From Helicobacter cynogastricus (GTDB lineage: Bacteria > Campylobacterota > Campylobacteria > Campylobacterales > Helicobacteraceae), in assembly GCF_900197855.1 (NCBI RefSeq), contig NZ_FZMQ01000005.1:24115-88114 (forward strand): DNA of 64,000 nt. Direction: 5' to 3'. Under the pieces are notes generated by a model. That model worked only from the letters and a program-made list of their open reading frames with translations, was not told the DNA's origin and searched no databases. The position numbers were made by a program, and so were the translations under genes. Positions 1 through 9,166 of this stretch are shown here, piece after piece; within the stretch, counting starts at the first letter, position 1; every line of letters starts with the position of its first letter.

Positions 1-987
1 AATTTTGTACAAGACACGCAACAAGCCTATACAAAATTTTTAGGGGGGCGTAAACCACTGAATATTTTACTTAATGACTGCGTCCTGCGGCGACTTAACA
101 ACCAGACAGCCTTAGATCAATTTAAGGAGTTAGATAGTTGCCCCATTAGTGGCTTTTCTACCTTTGGAGAAATTTCCTTTAGCCTGCACCAAAACCAAAC
201 CCTTACGGCTCTTTGTATCTTTAAGGGCGAACCAGATAAAGCCGCTCCACGCAACTTTTTCACCCATTTTAGAGATACTCTCTTGCACTATGAACAAATC
301 AAGAGCAATCGTCTTAAAACAAATATTGCCATCAAAAATACCTTGCTAGAGCAGTACGCGGGTTATAACCAGATCATGGGCACGAATCAAACCCATCTAA
401 AAGATATTGCGATCAAAGCGACCGCCAATAATGAATATGTCCGCACGGCACGCCAAGAAGCCCTCAAACTACATGAATCCATGCGTGTGCTTAAAGAACT
501 CTCTGCGACACTATCGCGCACAGTGGAAACTATTAATCACCACACCACAGAGGTTTCTGAAGCCTTGCAAAAGATCGATCGCGTGTCTTATCAAACTAAT
601 TTGCTCGCCTTAAATGCCTCTATTGAAGCTGCGCGCGCTGGACAACATGGGCGTGGCTTTGCTGTGGTAGCTGATGAAGTAGGAAATTTGGCTAGTGGAG
701 TTCAGCAGAGATTAGAAGAGATACAAAGAACCTTTACTTCTATGGGTGAGGCAGTGAAAAATATCGAAAATGCTGCCAAAGCAGTTTTAAACGCCTCTGA
801 TGAAAACAACGCAAGTTTAGACTCTTTGCATGGGGCGATGCAATCCTTAGAAGCCCAGTCCCAAGAAATGGAGCACATCGCCCAACAAAGCTTGGTCGAT
901 CTTTCCCATATCAATAAACAAATAGAAGAGGTCAGGGCCAATATTCACCACAACCAAGAGTTGGTAAAAAAATTAAATTTTTCTTAG
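1..987 (+). CDS. Soluble chemoreceptor with FIST C-terminal sensory domain and MCP signalling domain, 5' end missing
   Basis: The reading frame is open from base 1, so the gene begins before the window; 328 codons are visible. The first 85 or so residues (around [12 protein letters not shown] and [10 protein letters not shown]) look like a FIST_C ligand-binding domain. The rest is a methyl-accepting chemotaxis signalling hairpin with the conserved tip [15 protein letters not shown] and [11 protein letters not shown]. No membrane segment is seen in the visible part, so it is probably a cytoplasmic receptor that passes a small-molecule signal to CheW/CheA. FIST domains are predicted to bind amino acids or other small ligands; the ligand here is unknown. 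An ATG at 283 lies inside the frame and is not the true start. The MCP call is firm; the FIST call rests on recognition without a search. Confidence 0.8.
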   Translation, partial: NFVQDTQQAYTKFLGGRKPLNILLNDCVLRRLNNQTALDQFKELDSCPISGFSTFGEISFSLHQNQTLTALCIFKGEPDKAAPRNFFTHFRDTLLHYEQIKSNRLKTNIAIKNTLLEQYAGYNQIMGTNQTHLKDIAIKATANNEYVRTARQEALKLHESMRVLKELSATLSRTVETINHHTTEVSEALQKIDRVSYQTNLLALNASIEAARAGQHGRGFAVVADEVGNLASGVQQRLEEIQRTFTSMGEAVKNIENAAKAVLNASDENNASLDSLHGAMQSLEAQSQEMEHIAQQSLVDLSHINKQIEEVRANIHHNQELVKKLNFS

Positions 988-1007
988 AGAGGTCTTGTTT
1001 AAGTATT

Positions 1008-1016
1008 TGCTATACA
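1008..1016 (+). promoter_or_regulatory. Extended -10 promoter for gabT-gabD
   Basis: TGCTATACA matches the TGnTATAAT extended -10 element used by Helicobacter sigma-80. It lies 30 bases upstream of the gabT ATG, which has its own AAGGAG site at about 1034. No -35 hexamer is evident, as is usual in this genus. Confidence 0.45.
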
Positions 1017-1045
1017 ATGTGCTTATCAAGAAGTAAGGAGTTAAC

Positions 1046-2335
1046 ATGGATGATTTGCGCGCGCGCAGAATGGCCGCCACCCCTCAAGGGATTGGGATTG
1101 TGTGCGATTGGTTTGTCAAAGAAGCGCAGAATGCCACGCTTACAAGCACGGATGGGCGCGAATTTATTGACTTTGCCGCGGGAATCGCTGTTTTAAATGT
1201 GGGGCATCGCCATCCGCGTGTGATCAAAGCGGTGCAAGAGCAGTTAGAACGCTTCACACACACCGCCTACCAAGTTACCCCTTATGCAAGTTATGTAGAA
1301 TTAGCTGAAAAAATCAACGATCTAGCTCCCATCAGCGGGGCTAAAAAAACCTGCTTTTTCACCACAGGAGGCGAGGCAACAGAAAACGCCATCAAAATTG
1401 CCAAAGGGCACACCAAACGCTATGGAGTGATCGCCTTTGGGGGCGCGTTTCACGGGCGCACTTCTATGGCAGTGAGCATGACCGGTAAAGTTTCTCCCTA
1501 TAAGGCTGAGATTGGCGCAGGGATGCCCGGGGTTTATCACGCCTATTATCCCAACGCCTTGCATGGGGTGAGCACCAAAGACGCGCTAAAAAGTTTAGAG
1601 TTTATTTGTAAAGCCTCCATCTCTGCTTTAGATGTGGCAGCCATCATTTTTGAGCCCGTGCAAGGAGAGGGAGGCTTTAACCCTGCCCCCCTAGATTTCG
1701 TGCAAGGCTTGCGGGAGTTTTGCAACACGCATGGGATTGTTTTGATCGCTGATGAGGTGCAAACTGGCTTTGCGCGCACGGGGAAAACTTTCGCGATGGA
1801 GTATTTTAGTGCCCAAGCCGATCTAATTTGTATGGCTAAGAGTTTAGGCGGAGGGTTGCCCATTTCAGGCGTGGTAGGGCGCGCGGATTTGATGAATTCT
1901 TTGAGCGCAGGAGGGATGGGAGGCACTTATGCGGGCAACCCGCTAGCCACCAGTGCTGCCCTAGAAGTGCTTAAAATCATTCAAGAGGAAAAATTGAACG
2001 CGCGCGCAGTGGAGCTAGGCCAAGAGCTTATGAACTTTTTAAACCATCTCAAAAAAGAGGAAAATATCCCCCAAATGGCGCAAGTGCGGGGCTTGGGCTC
2101 TATGGTCGCCCTAGAACTCTTTGAGGGGGATCAGCCTAGCTCCGAGCTAGCCAAAGCCATTCAAAAAGAGGCGATGGATCGCGGGCTTTTATTGCTCACC
2201 TGTGGATCGTATGCCAATGTGATTCGCTTCCTCTACCCACTCACTATCCCCCATGCCCAATTTAAAAAAGGTTTGGACATTTTGGCCCAATCCATTAAGC
2301 AAGCTATCAAATCTTCCAAAAAGGCTATTTCATGA
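1046..2335 (+). CDS. gabT: Class III PLP aminotransferase, 4-aminobutyrate / 5-aminovalerate aminotransferase
   Basis: This 429-residue class III aminotransferase would move the amino group of GABA or 5-aminovalerate to 2-oxoglutarate, giving succinate or glutarate semialdehyde. The PLP-binding lysine is K265 in MAKSLGGGLPISG, and the phosphate/ring-binding region IADEVQTGFARTG precedes it. Length and motifs fit GabT/DavT. The ATG at 1046 has a good AAGGAG upstream. The stop overlaps the next gene by four bases (ATGA), so the two are translationally coupled with a semialdehyde dehydrogenase. The nearby glaH and lhgO make the C5 (lysine/cadaverine) substrate as plausible as GABA. Ornithine-type aminotransferases are close relatives, but the partner gene argues against that role. 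Confidence 0.85.
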   Translation: MDDLRARRMAATPQGIGIVCDWFVKEAQNATLTSTDGREFIDFAAGIAVLNVGHRHPRVIKAVQEQLERFTHTAYQVTPYASYVELAEKINDLAPISGAKKTCFFTTGGEATENAIKIAKGHTKRYGVIAFGGAFHGRTSMAVSMTGKVSPYKAEIGAGMPGVYHAYYPNALHGVSTKDALKSLEFICKASISALDVAAIIFEPVQGEGGFNPAPLDFVQGLREFCNTHGIVLIADEVQTGFARTGKTFAMEYFSAQADLICMAKSLGGGLPISGVVGRADLMNSLSAGGMGGTYAGNPLATSAALEVLKIIQEEKLNARAVELGQELMNFLNHLKKEENIPQMAQVRGLGSMVALELFEGDQPSSELAKAIQKEAMDRGLLLLTCGSYANVIRFLYPLTIPHAQFKKGLDILAQSIKQAIKSSKKAIS

Positions 2336-3759
2336 ATTTTGACCTCCTTAAACACCCTTTTGTGAGCGCGACCCCTAAAGAGGGCTTTATTCCTGTCATC
2401 AACCCAGCCACTCTTCAAGAGATCGCCTATGTCAAAAGTGTCTCTCAAGAACAAGTTGAGCAGATCATCTCTCAAGCCTACAGGGCGCAAAAAGAATGGG
2501 CGGGCAAACTCGCCCTAGAGAGGGCCAATATTTTGCTCCAATGGCGCGCCTTGCTCTTAGAAAATTTAGAAGATTTAGCCCGCATTCTCACCCAAGAGAT
2601 GGGCAAGCCCCTCAAAGAGGCGCGCTCTGAAATCACCTATGGGGCGAATTATCTGCGTTGGTTTGCCGAGGAGGCGCGCCGTGTGGATGGGGATATTCTG
2701 CCTAGCGTGGTGGAGGGGCAAAAAATCTTAGTGCTCAAACAGCCTATTGGGGTGTGTGCAGCCATCACCCCCTGGAATTTTCCCTCAGGGATGATCGCGC
2801 GTAAAGCCGCCCCTGCGCTGGCTTGTGGGTGTAGTATGGTGGTCAAACCAGCAACACAAACCCCCCTAAGCGCGTACGCGCTTGAAGTTCTAGCCCTGCG
2901 TGCGGGTGTACCTGAGGGAGTGATTAGAGTGGTAACAGGAGACACGCGCATGATCTCTGAGGTGCTTTGTCAAAGCGAATGGGTGCGCAAACTCAGCTTC
3001 ACAGGCTCTACAGAAGTGGGCAAGATTTTAGTTAGGCAGAGTGCTAACACGCTTAAAAAGCTCTCTTTAGAACTTGGGGGTAATGCGCCCTTTATTGTCT
3101 TTGAAGATGCGAATTTAGAAAAGGCGGCTGAGGGGATTTTACATTCCAAATTTAGAAATAGTGGGCAAACCTGTGTATGCGCCAATCGGATTTATGTGCA
3201 AAAAAGCGTGTATGAGCCCTTGAGCAGTATTTTAAAGCGCAAAGTAGAAGCCTTGAAACTTGGCAATGGTTTAGAAGAGTCCACCACACAAGGACCTCTT
3301 ATTGACTCTAAAGCGGTGGCGAAAGTGCAAGAGCATATCATGGACGCCACTAGCAAGGGAGCGCAGATTTTAAGCGGAGGCAAGCCTAGCGCGCTAGGGG
3401 CAAGTTTTTTTGAACCCACCATTTTAACCGGGGTGACTCAAAGCATGGCGGTGGCTAAAGAAGAAACTTTTGGACCTCTAGCCCCACTTTTTAGCTTCGA
3501 GCATGAAGAAGAGGTATTAGCATGGGCTAATGACACCCAATACGGGTTGGCAGCCTATTTTTACACCCAAAACCTTGCGCGCGTCTTTAGGGTGGGCGAG
3601 GCGTTGGAATATGGTATGGTGGGAGTGAACTCGGGGCATATTTCCACAGAAACCGCGCCCTTTGGAGGGGTGAAACAAAGCGGTATGGGGCGTGAGGGTT
3701 CTAAATACGGCATAGAGGATTATTTAGAGATCAAATACATGGGTGTCAAGCTAGACTAG
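2332..3759 (+). CDS. gabD: Succinate / glutarate semialdehyde dehydrogenase
   Basis: A 475-residue aldehyde dehydrogenase that would oxidise succinate or glutarate semialdehyde to the dicarboxylate with NAD(P). The catalytic cysteine is C281 in NSGQTC, and the general base is E247 in LELGGNAP; TPWNFPSGM is the usual cofactor-loop motif. It starts inside the last codons of gabT (ATGA overlap) and ends just before a strong hairpin, so gabT-gabD form a two-gene unit. Substrate choice between C4 and C5 semialdehydes cannot be read from the sequence. The C-terminal GGVKQSGMGREGS motif is typical of the GabD group. Confidence 0.88.
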   Translation: MNFDLLKHPFVSATPKEGFIPVINPATLQEIAYVKSVSQEQVEQIISQAYRAQKEWAGKLALERANILLQWRALLLENLEDLARILTQEMGKPLKEARSEITYGANYLRWFAEEARRVDGDILPSVVEGQKILVLKQPIGVCAAITPWNFPSGMIARKAAPALACGCSMVVKPATQTPLSAYALEVLALRAGVPEGVIRVVTGDTRMISEVLCQSEWVRKLSFTGSTEVGKILVRQSANTLKKLSLELGGNAPFIVFEDANLEKAAEGILHSKFRNSGQTCVCANRIYVQKSVYEPLSSILKRKVEALKLGNGLEESTTQGPLIDSKAVAKVQEHIMDATSKGAQILSGGKPSALGASFFEPTILTGVTQSMAVAKEETFGPLAPLFSFEHEEEVLAWANDTQYGLAAYFYTQNLARVFRVGEALEYGMVGVNSGHISTETAPFGGVKQSGMGREGSKYGIEDYLEIKYMGVKLD

Positions 3760-3788
3760 AGGGGTGGAGGGGTCTACTTATCTAAGTG

Positions 3789-3814
3789 GCGTAGCAAGAG
3801 CCTTTTTGCTACGC
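3789..3814 (+). terminator. Hairpin terminator between convergent gabD and the outer-membrane protein gene
   Basis: GCGTAGCAA (3789-3797) pairs with TTGCTACGC (3806-3814), giving a perfect 9-bp stem with an 8-base loop. It lies between two convergent genes and is followed by an AT-rich stretch rather than a clean T run. Confidence 0.6.
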
Positions 3815-3828
3815 ATCAATTCATTTAT

Positions 3829-4751
3829 TTAGAAATTATAAACATAATTCCAATAAAGAGCTATATTGCGTCTAAAAGAAATGGTAGCTTTTGACTTGTC
3901 TCCTCCAAAAACAGCACCATTGCCATTTCCCTTTGTGTTTGTAACTGAAAAATAGGGAGCATCAATGGTAGGAATACGCGCACCAAACTCAAAGCCTTGA
4001 TGTTTGGTAAGATTGGTTCTAAGTCCTACATTAAAAATGAACTGCACATAAGAGGGGGAGAAGTTCGCTTTAGCTCCCATAAAATCTCCGTGCTTGTTGA
4101 TTTCTTTGGTAGCCGAATCGAAAGATTTATTCATGGTGACATCACAAGAATTATTTCCTCCTCCAAATTCAGACCATCTGCAATTAGCATTCCCAGCACC
4201 CTTGCCCATAATCCATGAGCTTCCTCCAATCATCACACCTGCAAAAATCCCCAAAGTACGTTCGTGTTTTTCATAGAAGTTAAAGAGAGCATCCACACCC
4301 ACGCCATAGAAAAGATTGCCAGCAGGTTGGTTGGCATATCCTCTACCCACACTGCTAAACTCTCCTCCCTGTCCACTAAACATGCCATAATAGCGCGCAC
4401 CAAAACGCTTTTGATGACCAAAGAATTGCTTATAACCAAATTGAATATCTACTCCAAAGAGATTGCCAGTAGTGGCGTTTAGTCCAGATGGGAAAAAATT
4501 AGATAAAAGTCTCCCGGGTTCATTGTTTGCAGCGCTCAAACCTACAATATCTGATCCATCAAACTTGATACTTTCATCATTAGTTATTTTTCGCGTGTAA
4601 GCTGTGCTATTTGTGGTTACCTTACCGGCAAAATTTGAATACTGAAATCCACCCTGTATATACATTCCACTATTTTCAGCATTTAAAAGAGACGCACATA
4701 CAAAGAGAGAGAGAGAGAGAGAGAAGTTGCCGCTGTTCTTTTGAAAGTCAT
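3829..4751 (-). CDS. Hop-like outer-membrane protein, phase-variable and OFF in this sequence
   Basis: The barrel part (from 4665 leftward, 278 residues) begins MYIQGGFQYSN and ends with the aromatic outer-membrane signature NYVYNF, typical of Helicobacter Hop/Hor proteins. The real start is the ATG at 4751, with AGGAC upstream. From there the frame reads MTFKRTAATSLSLSLSL and hits a stop at 4683-4685. A (CT)10 tract at 4704-4723 lies in the signal peptide; with nine or twelve CT units the frame would run on through FVCASLLNA to the barrel. A signal-peptidase site after LLNA fits the family. The same kind of CT-tract switch is known for H. pylori hopZ, oipA and sabA. It sits between the gabTD and glaH-lhgO pairs and is transcribed the other way. 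Confidence 0.8.
4704..4723 (-). repeat. (CT)10 dinucleotide tract in the signal-peptide coding region
   Basis: Ten uninterrupted CT units on the coding strand follow GCAACTT, within the first 30 codons of the outer-membrane protein gene. The distance from the ATG to the barrel frame is off by two modulo 3, so loss of one unit or gain of two restores the reading frame. This is a contingency repeat. Confidence 0.85.
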
Positions 4752-5040
4752 GTAGAGTCCTTTTTATGAGATTTAGGGTAAGTCATGATAGTTAAAGTTG
4801 TCTAAAACGGCACTAAAGTAGAGTATTTACTCAATAGCCACGGCTATAACTAAACTCTGATGTGAAAAATCTATCTCAAAGACTAAAACGATTTTTAGAT
4901 CGTTATTTTATGCTAAGATCATCACGAGTGGATTCTTAAAGTTTGCCCTTTTTGCTACTTAATTTGTTAGCGATTTTAGTTTCCATTCTGGAATATTATA
5001 GCGTTTTGAGTGCCTTTAAAGTTTAACACAAGGAGAAAAA

Positions 5041-6000
5041 ATGGCATGCACAACACAGACAAAATCTTTTAGCGTAGAACCTACCCCTTATTCTCGACGA
5101 CTCCTGCAGGTTACTCTAACCCAAGAAACCATGCAAGAATTCCTTAAAGCTATTGAGGTGTATCCGGTGCAGGCGTTAGAATACAAGTCCTTTTTGCGCT
5201 TCAGGGTAGCGCAGATTTTAGACACGCTTTGCGATCACCAGCTCAAGCCTTTTTTAGAAAAATCTCTAGGCGATCGCAACACGGGGGCGTTATTAGTCAA
5301 TCCACAGGGAATTAATCGAGTTGAACAAGGCGATGAAATGGTCAAGATTGCTACGGCGTTTGTACATTTAATTGGCCGTTCAAATTTTGATCAAATGACT
5401 GGGCAGTTTTACGCCCGTTGGGCTGTGCTTAATACGGATAATTCAGATAGTTATTTGAGAAAGCCAGATAAGCCTTTAGAGTTACATAACGATGGAACTT
5501 TTGTCAATGAGGTTACTGATTATGTGTTGATGTATAAAATTGATGAGCAAAATATGCAGGGGGGAGATTCACAACTCTTGCATTTAGACGATTGGGAAGA
5601 GTTGGACAAATTCTATAACCATCATTTGGCCAAGAGAGTGATGCGTTGGTCTGCTCCACCTAGCAAAAATGTAACTAGCGATGTCTATCATCCCGTCTTT
5701 GAAGCAGATAGCCACGCTAACCCGGTAATGCTCTACATCGATCAATTTGCCCAGCCTAAAGATTATGAAGAGGGCGTGTATCTAGCAGATTTGGGAGATT
5801 CGCTAGAAAACTCTAAGGCTAAGTTGTCTTTCCCCGTGCCTGTGGGGCAGTTCTTGCTCATCAACAATCTTTTTTGGCTACACGGGCGGGATAAATTCCA
5901 ACCACACGAGGGTTTGCGCCGTGAATTGATGCGCCAAAGAGGCTATTTCTCTTTTAGCACTAATCCCTTTAGCCGTTACAAAGATTTCAAGAATTTTTAA
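5041..6000 (+). CDS. glaH: Glutarate 2-hydroxylase, Fe(II)/2-oxoglutarate dioxygenase of the CsiD family
   Basis: At 319 residues this matches CsiD/GlaH, which hydroxylates glutarate to L-2-hydroxyglutarate using 2-oxoglutarate, O2 and Fe(II). The iron triad is visible as H149, D151 (LHNDGTF) and H281 (FWLHGRD); the 132-residue spacing from first to last histidine equals the one I recall for the E. coli enzyme. Arginines near 298-300 (MRQRGYFSF) are placed to hold 2-oxoglutarate. AAGGAG precedes the ATG. lhgO follows with one base between stop and start. In the 288 bases upstream (4752-5040) I see only a weak -10 candidate, TATTAT at 4994-4999. The enzyme needs oxygen, which fits a microaerophile. 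Confidence 0.88.
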   Translation: MACTTQTKSFSVEPTPYSRRLLQVTLTQETMQEFLKAIEVYPVQALEYKSFLRFRVAQILDTLCDHQLKPFLEKSLGDRNTGALLVNPQGINRVEQGDEMVKIATAFVHLIGRSNFDQMTGQFYARWAVLNTDNSDSYLRKPDKPLELHNDGTFVNEVTDYVLMYKIDEQNMQGGDSQLLHLDDWEELDKFYNHHLAKRVMRWSAPPSKNVTSDVYHPVFEADSHANPVMLYIDQFAQPKDYEEGVYLADLGDSLENSKAKLSFPVPVGQFLLINNLFWLHGRDKFQPHEGLRRELMRQRGYFSFSTNPFSRYKDFKNF

Positions 6001-6001
6001 C

Positions 6002-7210
6002 ATGGCCACGATTTACGATTGTGTGGTCGTGGGAGGGGGGATTTTAGGCCACTCTGTGGCAATGCAACTATTAGAAAAATACCCTCATTTTAAAGTCGCG
6101 CTTTTAGAAAAGGAGATTCAAAGTGCTTTGCACCAAACTGGGCGCAATAGTGGGGTGATTCATGCGGGTGTGTATTACACCCCAGGCACACTCAAGGCGC
6201 GCTTTTGCTATGAGGGTAACCAAGCCACTAAAGAGTTTTGCGCTAATAATGGAATTGCTTATGAGGAGTGCGGAAAATTATTAGTTGCTAGCAACGAATT
6301 GGAGTTGCAACGCATGGAAGCCCTCTTAGAGCGCACACAAGCCAATGGTTTAGAACGACTTCGTTTAAATGCACAAGAATTGCAAGAAATGGAAAAACAC
6401 ATTGTTGGGTTGGGAGGAATATTTTTTCCTACAAGCGGGATTGTCAGCTACAAAGAAGTTACTCAAGCGATGGCTAGACGATTCCAAGAAAGAGGGGGAG
6501 AAATTTTTTATCAGGCGCAGGTAGTTGCTCTTAATGAGCACGCTAGGGGGGTGAAAATCAGCACAACAAGGGGAGTGTATGAGAGCAATTACCTCATCTC
6601 TTGTTGTGGCTTGCATAGCGATCGCATTGTGCGCATGCTAGGTATTGTGGCGGATTTTACTATTTGCCCTTTTCGAGGAGAGTATTTCAAACTAGCTAAC
6701 CAACATCGCCAAATTGTCAAGCATTTAATCTATCCTATTCCTGATCCAAATATGCCCTTTTTAGGCGTGCATTTGACCCGCATGATCGATGGGAGTATCA
6801 CCGTGGGGCCTAATGCAGTTTTAGCCTTTAAAAGGGAGGGGTATTTTAAAGGCGATGTGAGTTGGCAGGATTTAAAAGAGATGTTTGGGCATCCGGGGGT
6901 TAGAAAGGTGATTGCTAGGTATTTCAAACCCGGGCTTTCTGAGTTCAAACATTCACTTTGTAAAAAAAGCTATCTAGGTTTGGTGCAAAAATATTGCCCT
7001 TCTTTGCGCTTAGAAGATTTGCAACCTCATCCAGCAGGGGTGCGCGCTCAGGCTATTAGCCAGAAAGGAGAATTGATTGAGGATTTTCTCTTTTGCAACA
7101 CCGATCGGAGCGTGAATGTGTGCAACGCACCCAGTCCAGCGGCCACCTCAGCCCTGCCCATAGGCAGGCACATTTTAGAACAACTAGCCGGTATCTTAAA
7201 AGGAGACTAA
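6002..7210 (+). CDS. lhgO: L-2-hydroxyglutarate dehydrogenase/oxidase, FAD-dependent
   Basis: A 402-residue FAD protein of the DAO superfamily that oxidises L-2-hydroxyglutarate to 2-oxoglutarate, in E. coli feeding electrons to the quinone pool. The N-terminal dinucleotide fold VVVGGGILG (residues 8-16) and the HQTGRNSGVIHAG motif near residue 45 are characteristic of LhgO. The C-terminal PSPAATSALPIG also fits the family. It starts one base after glaH stops, so the hydroxylase and the oxidase are made together. It ends ten bases from the convergent fliY stop; a short ACTAAG/CTTAGT inverted repeat lies in that gap. Confidence 0.88.
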   Translation: MATIYDCVVVGGGILGHSVAMQLLEKYPHFKVALLEKEIQSALHQTGRNSGVIHAGVYYTPGTLKARFCYEGNQATKEFCANNGIAYEECGKLLVASNELELQRMEALLERTQANGLERLRLNAQELQEMEKHIVGLGGIFFPTSGIVSYKEVTQAMARRFQERGGEIFYQAQVVALNEHARGVKISTTRGVYESNYLISCCGLHSDRIVRMLGIVADFTICPFRGEYFKLANQHRQIVKHLIYPIPDPNMPFLGVHLTRMIDGSITVGPNAVLAFKREGYFKGDVSWQDLKEMFGHPGVRKVIARYFKPGLSEFKHSLCKKSYLGLVQKYCPSLRLEDLQPHPAGVRAQAISQKGELIEDFLFCNTDRSVNVCNAPSPAATSALPIGRHILEQLAGILKGD

Positions 7211-7220
7211 GAGATAAAAC

Positions 7221-8108
7221 TTAGTTGCTACCCTTAAGTTGCTCTAGGCGATCTTTTTTGCTACCAATATCCGTGATTTGGATGCCAAAGTTACCATCTA
7301 CAATCACCACTTCGCCCTTAGCAATAACTTTATCATCTACAAGTATCTCTAGGGGGTCATTGACCATTTGATTGAGCTCGATCACGCTTCCAATGTCCAT
7401 AGAAACTACATCTTTTAGAATCATTTTCTTTTGCCCAATGCGCACTTTCACATTGAGCTTAATATCTAAGAGCATGTTAATATTGCGCACTTCAAGCTGT
7501 TCTAGGTGGCCACTATCTACCTCAGAGCGTTCACTCTTGGGGACGACAGGGAGATTGGGTGCTGAGGGCGCGTGTTTAAACTGGGAAGTGTTTTGTGGAG
7601 CGACTTTTTTCTTAAAAAGATCGATGAAGACTCCCCCACAAAAAATAAAGAAACTCGATTTAATTTGATCTAGTGTAAAGCTCAACTCAAAACCATCGCT
7701 ATAAGGATCGAGTAAAGAAGCATCTTGAGCATCCACTGCCTCGCTGACCTCAAAGGAAAGCTTAGGAATAACTTCCTGTGCCTGTAGGGCTGTAGTGAGG
7801 GCTCCAAAAATATTAGACCCAATTTCCTTAATGGCATCCAGATCGTCTTTTTCTAACACTTCCTTGCTAGTACCTTCCCCACCTACCATCAAATCTGCTA
7901 AGGCGGTTGCCATAGGCACTGGAACAGCTAAGGTAATGGTTACATTGGTTTGAGGTTTGACTTGCACCACCACAGAAGCGTGTTCGACAAAAATAAAATC
8001 CCCTACAGAAATTTCATTTTTAAGCTCAATGGCAGGGGTTTTGCCCAGCAAGCCTCCCAAAGTTGAAGTACATTCTTGGACAAAAAGTTTTAAAAAATCC
8101 TCAATCAT
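7221..8108 (-). CDS. fliY: Flagellar motor switch protein FliY (FliN/CheC-like)
   Basis: This 295-residue protein belongs to the flagellar C-ring. The C-terminal 80 residues (from NMLLDIKLNVKVRIG) form a FliN/SpoA domain, with the signature KMILKDVVSMDIGSVIELNQ region split around residues 230-250. The N-terminal part resembles the CheC/CheX fold (DLDAIKEIGSNIFGAL), as in FliY of H. pylori and Bacillus. The start overlaps the fliM stop by four bases. It is the last gene of the leftward flagellar operon. Whether the CheC-like part retains phosphatase activity cannot be told. Confidence 0.88.
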   Translation of the reverse strand: MIEDFLKLFVQECTSTLGGLLGKTPAIELKNEISVGDFIFVEHASVVVQVKPQTNVTITLAVPVPMATALADLMVGGEGTSKEVLEKDDLDAIKEIGSNIFGALTTALQAQEVIPKLSFEVSEAVDAQDASLLDPYSDGFELSFTLDQIKSSFFIFCGGVFIDLFKKKVAPQNTSQFKHAPSAPNLPVVPKSERSEVDSGHLEQLEVRNINMLLDIKLNVKVRIGQKKMILKDVVSMDIGSVIELNQMVNDPLEILVDDKVIAKGEVVIVDGNFGIQITDIGSKKDRLEQLKGSN

Positions 8109-9166
8109 TCTTCTTCTTCCTTGATATTGCCAATTTTAAGCTTGCGTTGATTTTCTAGTACTTCTAGCACTTCTTTGACTCTGTCTTTTTCTGTATGGAT
8201 CACTTCTTTAATCTTGATAGTTTTGCGATAGCCTTGATAGCCCACGGTGGCTAAATAGCGCTCTTTTTTATCAATATTAACCACCACGGTGTCATTGGCG
8301 ACCTTGTTAAGACGAATCGTATCTCCCACGACTAAATCCAACACTTCTTTCAAAGTGAGGCGCACACTCCCCAAAAAGGCAGATACCTCCACACTCGCCC
8401 CGCCCACTAATGCTTGCAATTCCTTATTACGGCTTTTCTTAGAGCTAGTCTCAGTGAGCATAACATCGCGATTGCCCATCTTAGAGAGAATTCCCTCAAT
8501 AGAGATCACCGGGTAGCATAAATTCATCATGCCTCGAGAATGCCCGATCACAATCTCCATCACTACCATAATAACGATCTCATTTTGCGCCACAATTTGC
8601 ACGACATTTGCACTTGACTCTTTAGCATCAATGGTGGGGAAAAACTCAGTTACTGGACTCCAAATATCCTTGAGAATTTGCATCACCTGCTTTAAAATAG
8701 TGTCTAGCAGATTGAGCTCAATATCGCTAAATTCGCGGGTTTGATCATAAGAGCCCCCCTTGCCCCCTAGCAAGCGATCGATCATGGGGAAAACAATGCT
8801 AGGGTTAACCTCTAAAACTCCCGTGCCTCCTACAGGCTTCATGGAAAAGACATTAAAGCTTGTAGGGCTGGGCAGGCTCATTAAAAATTCCCCATAAGTC
8901 ATTTGATCCACGCTGTGGAGCTGGATTTCTACAATACTACGCATGATCGCAGAAATCTGGCTAGAAAGACTGCGCGCCATTTTGTCATGGATACTTCTAA
9001 AGGATCGCAACTGCTCTTTACTGACACGATTGGGGCGTTTGAAGTCATAAAGCGTGATCTGCTTTTGGGGCATGATCTCACGTTTTTGAAGGGTGTTGAC
9101 ATCTTCAGATTCATCTACCACTTCTAAGAGGGCATCGATTTCCTCCTGACTTAAAATATCAGCCAT
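8105..9166 (-). CDS. fliM: Flagellar motor switch protein FliM
   Basis: A 353-residue C-ring protein that binds phosphorylated CheY and sets rotation direction. The N-terminal LSQEEIDALL (residues 5-14) is the conserved CheY-P-binding peptide. The middle domain contains the GGTG motif (around MKPVGGTGVLEVNP), and a FliN-like SpoA domain lies at the C terminus (VRLTLKEVLDLVVGDTIRL). The ATG at 9166 follows AGGGGG and lies within the last codons of fliA (8-base overlap). The gene is followed, with a four-base overlap, by fliY. Confidence 0.93.
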   Translation of the reverse strand: MADILSQEEIDALLEVVDESEDVNTLQKREIMPQKQITLYDFKRPNRVSKEQLRSFRSIHDKMARSLSSQISAIMRSIVEIQLHSVDQMTYGEFLMSLPSPTSFNVFSMKPVGGTGVLEVNPSIVFPMIDRLLGGKGGSYDQTREFSDIELNLLDTILKQVMQILKDIWSPVTEFFPTIDAKESSANVVQIVAQNEIVIMVVMEIVIGHSRGMMNLCYPVISIEGILSKMGNRDVMLTETSSKKSRNKELQALVGGASVEVSAFLGSVRLTLKEVLDLVVGDTIRLNKVANDTVVVNIDKKERYLATVGYQGYRKTIKIKEVIHTEKDRVKEVLEVLENQRKLKIGNIKEEEE

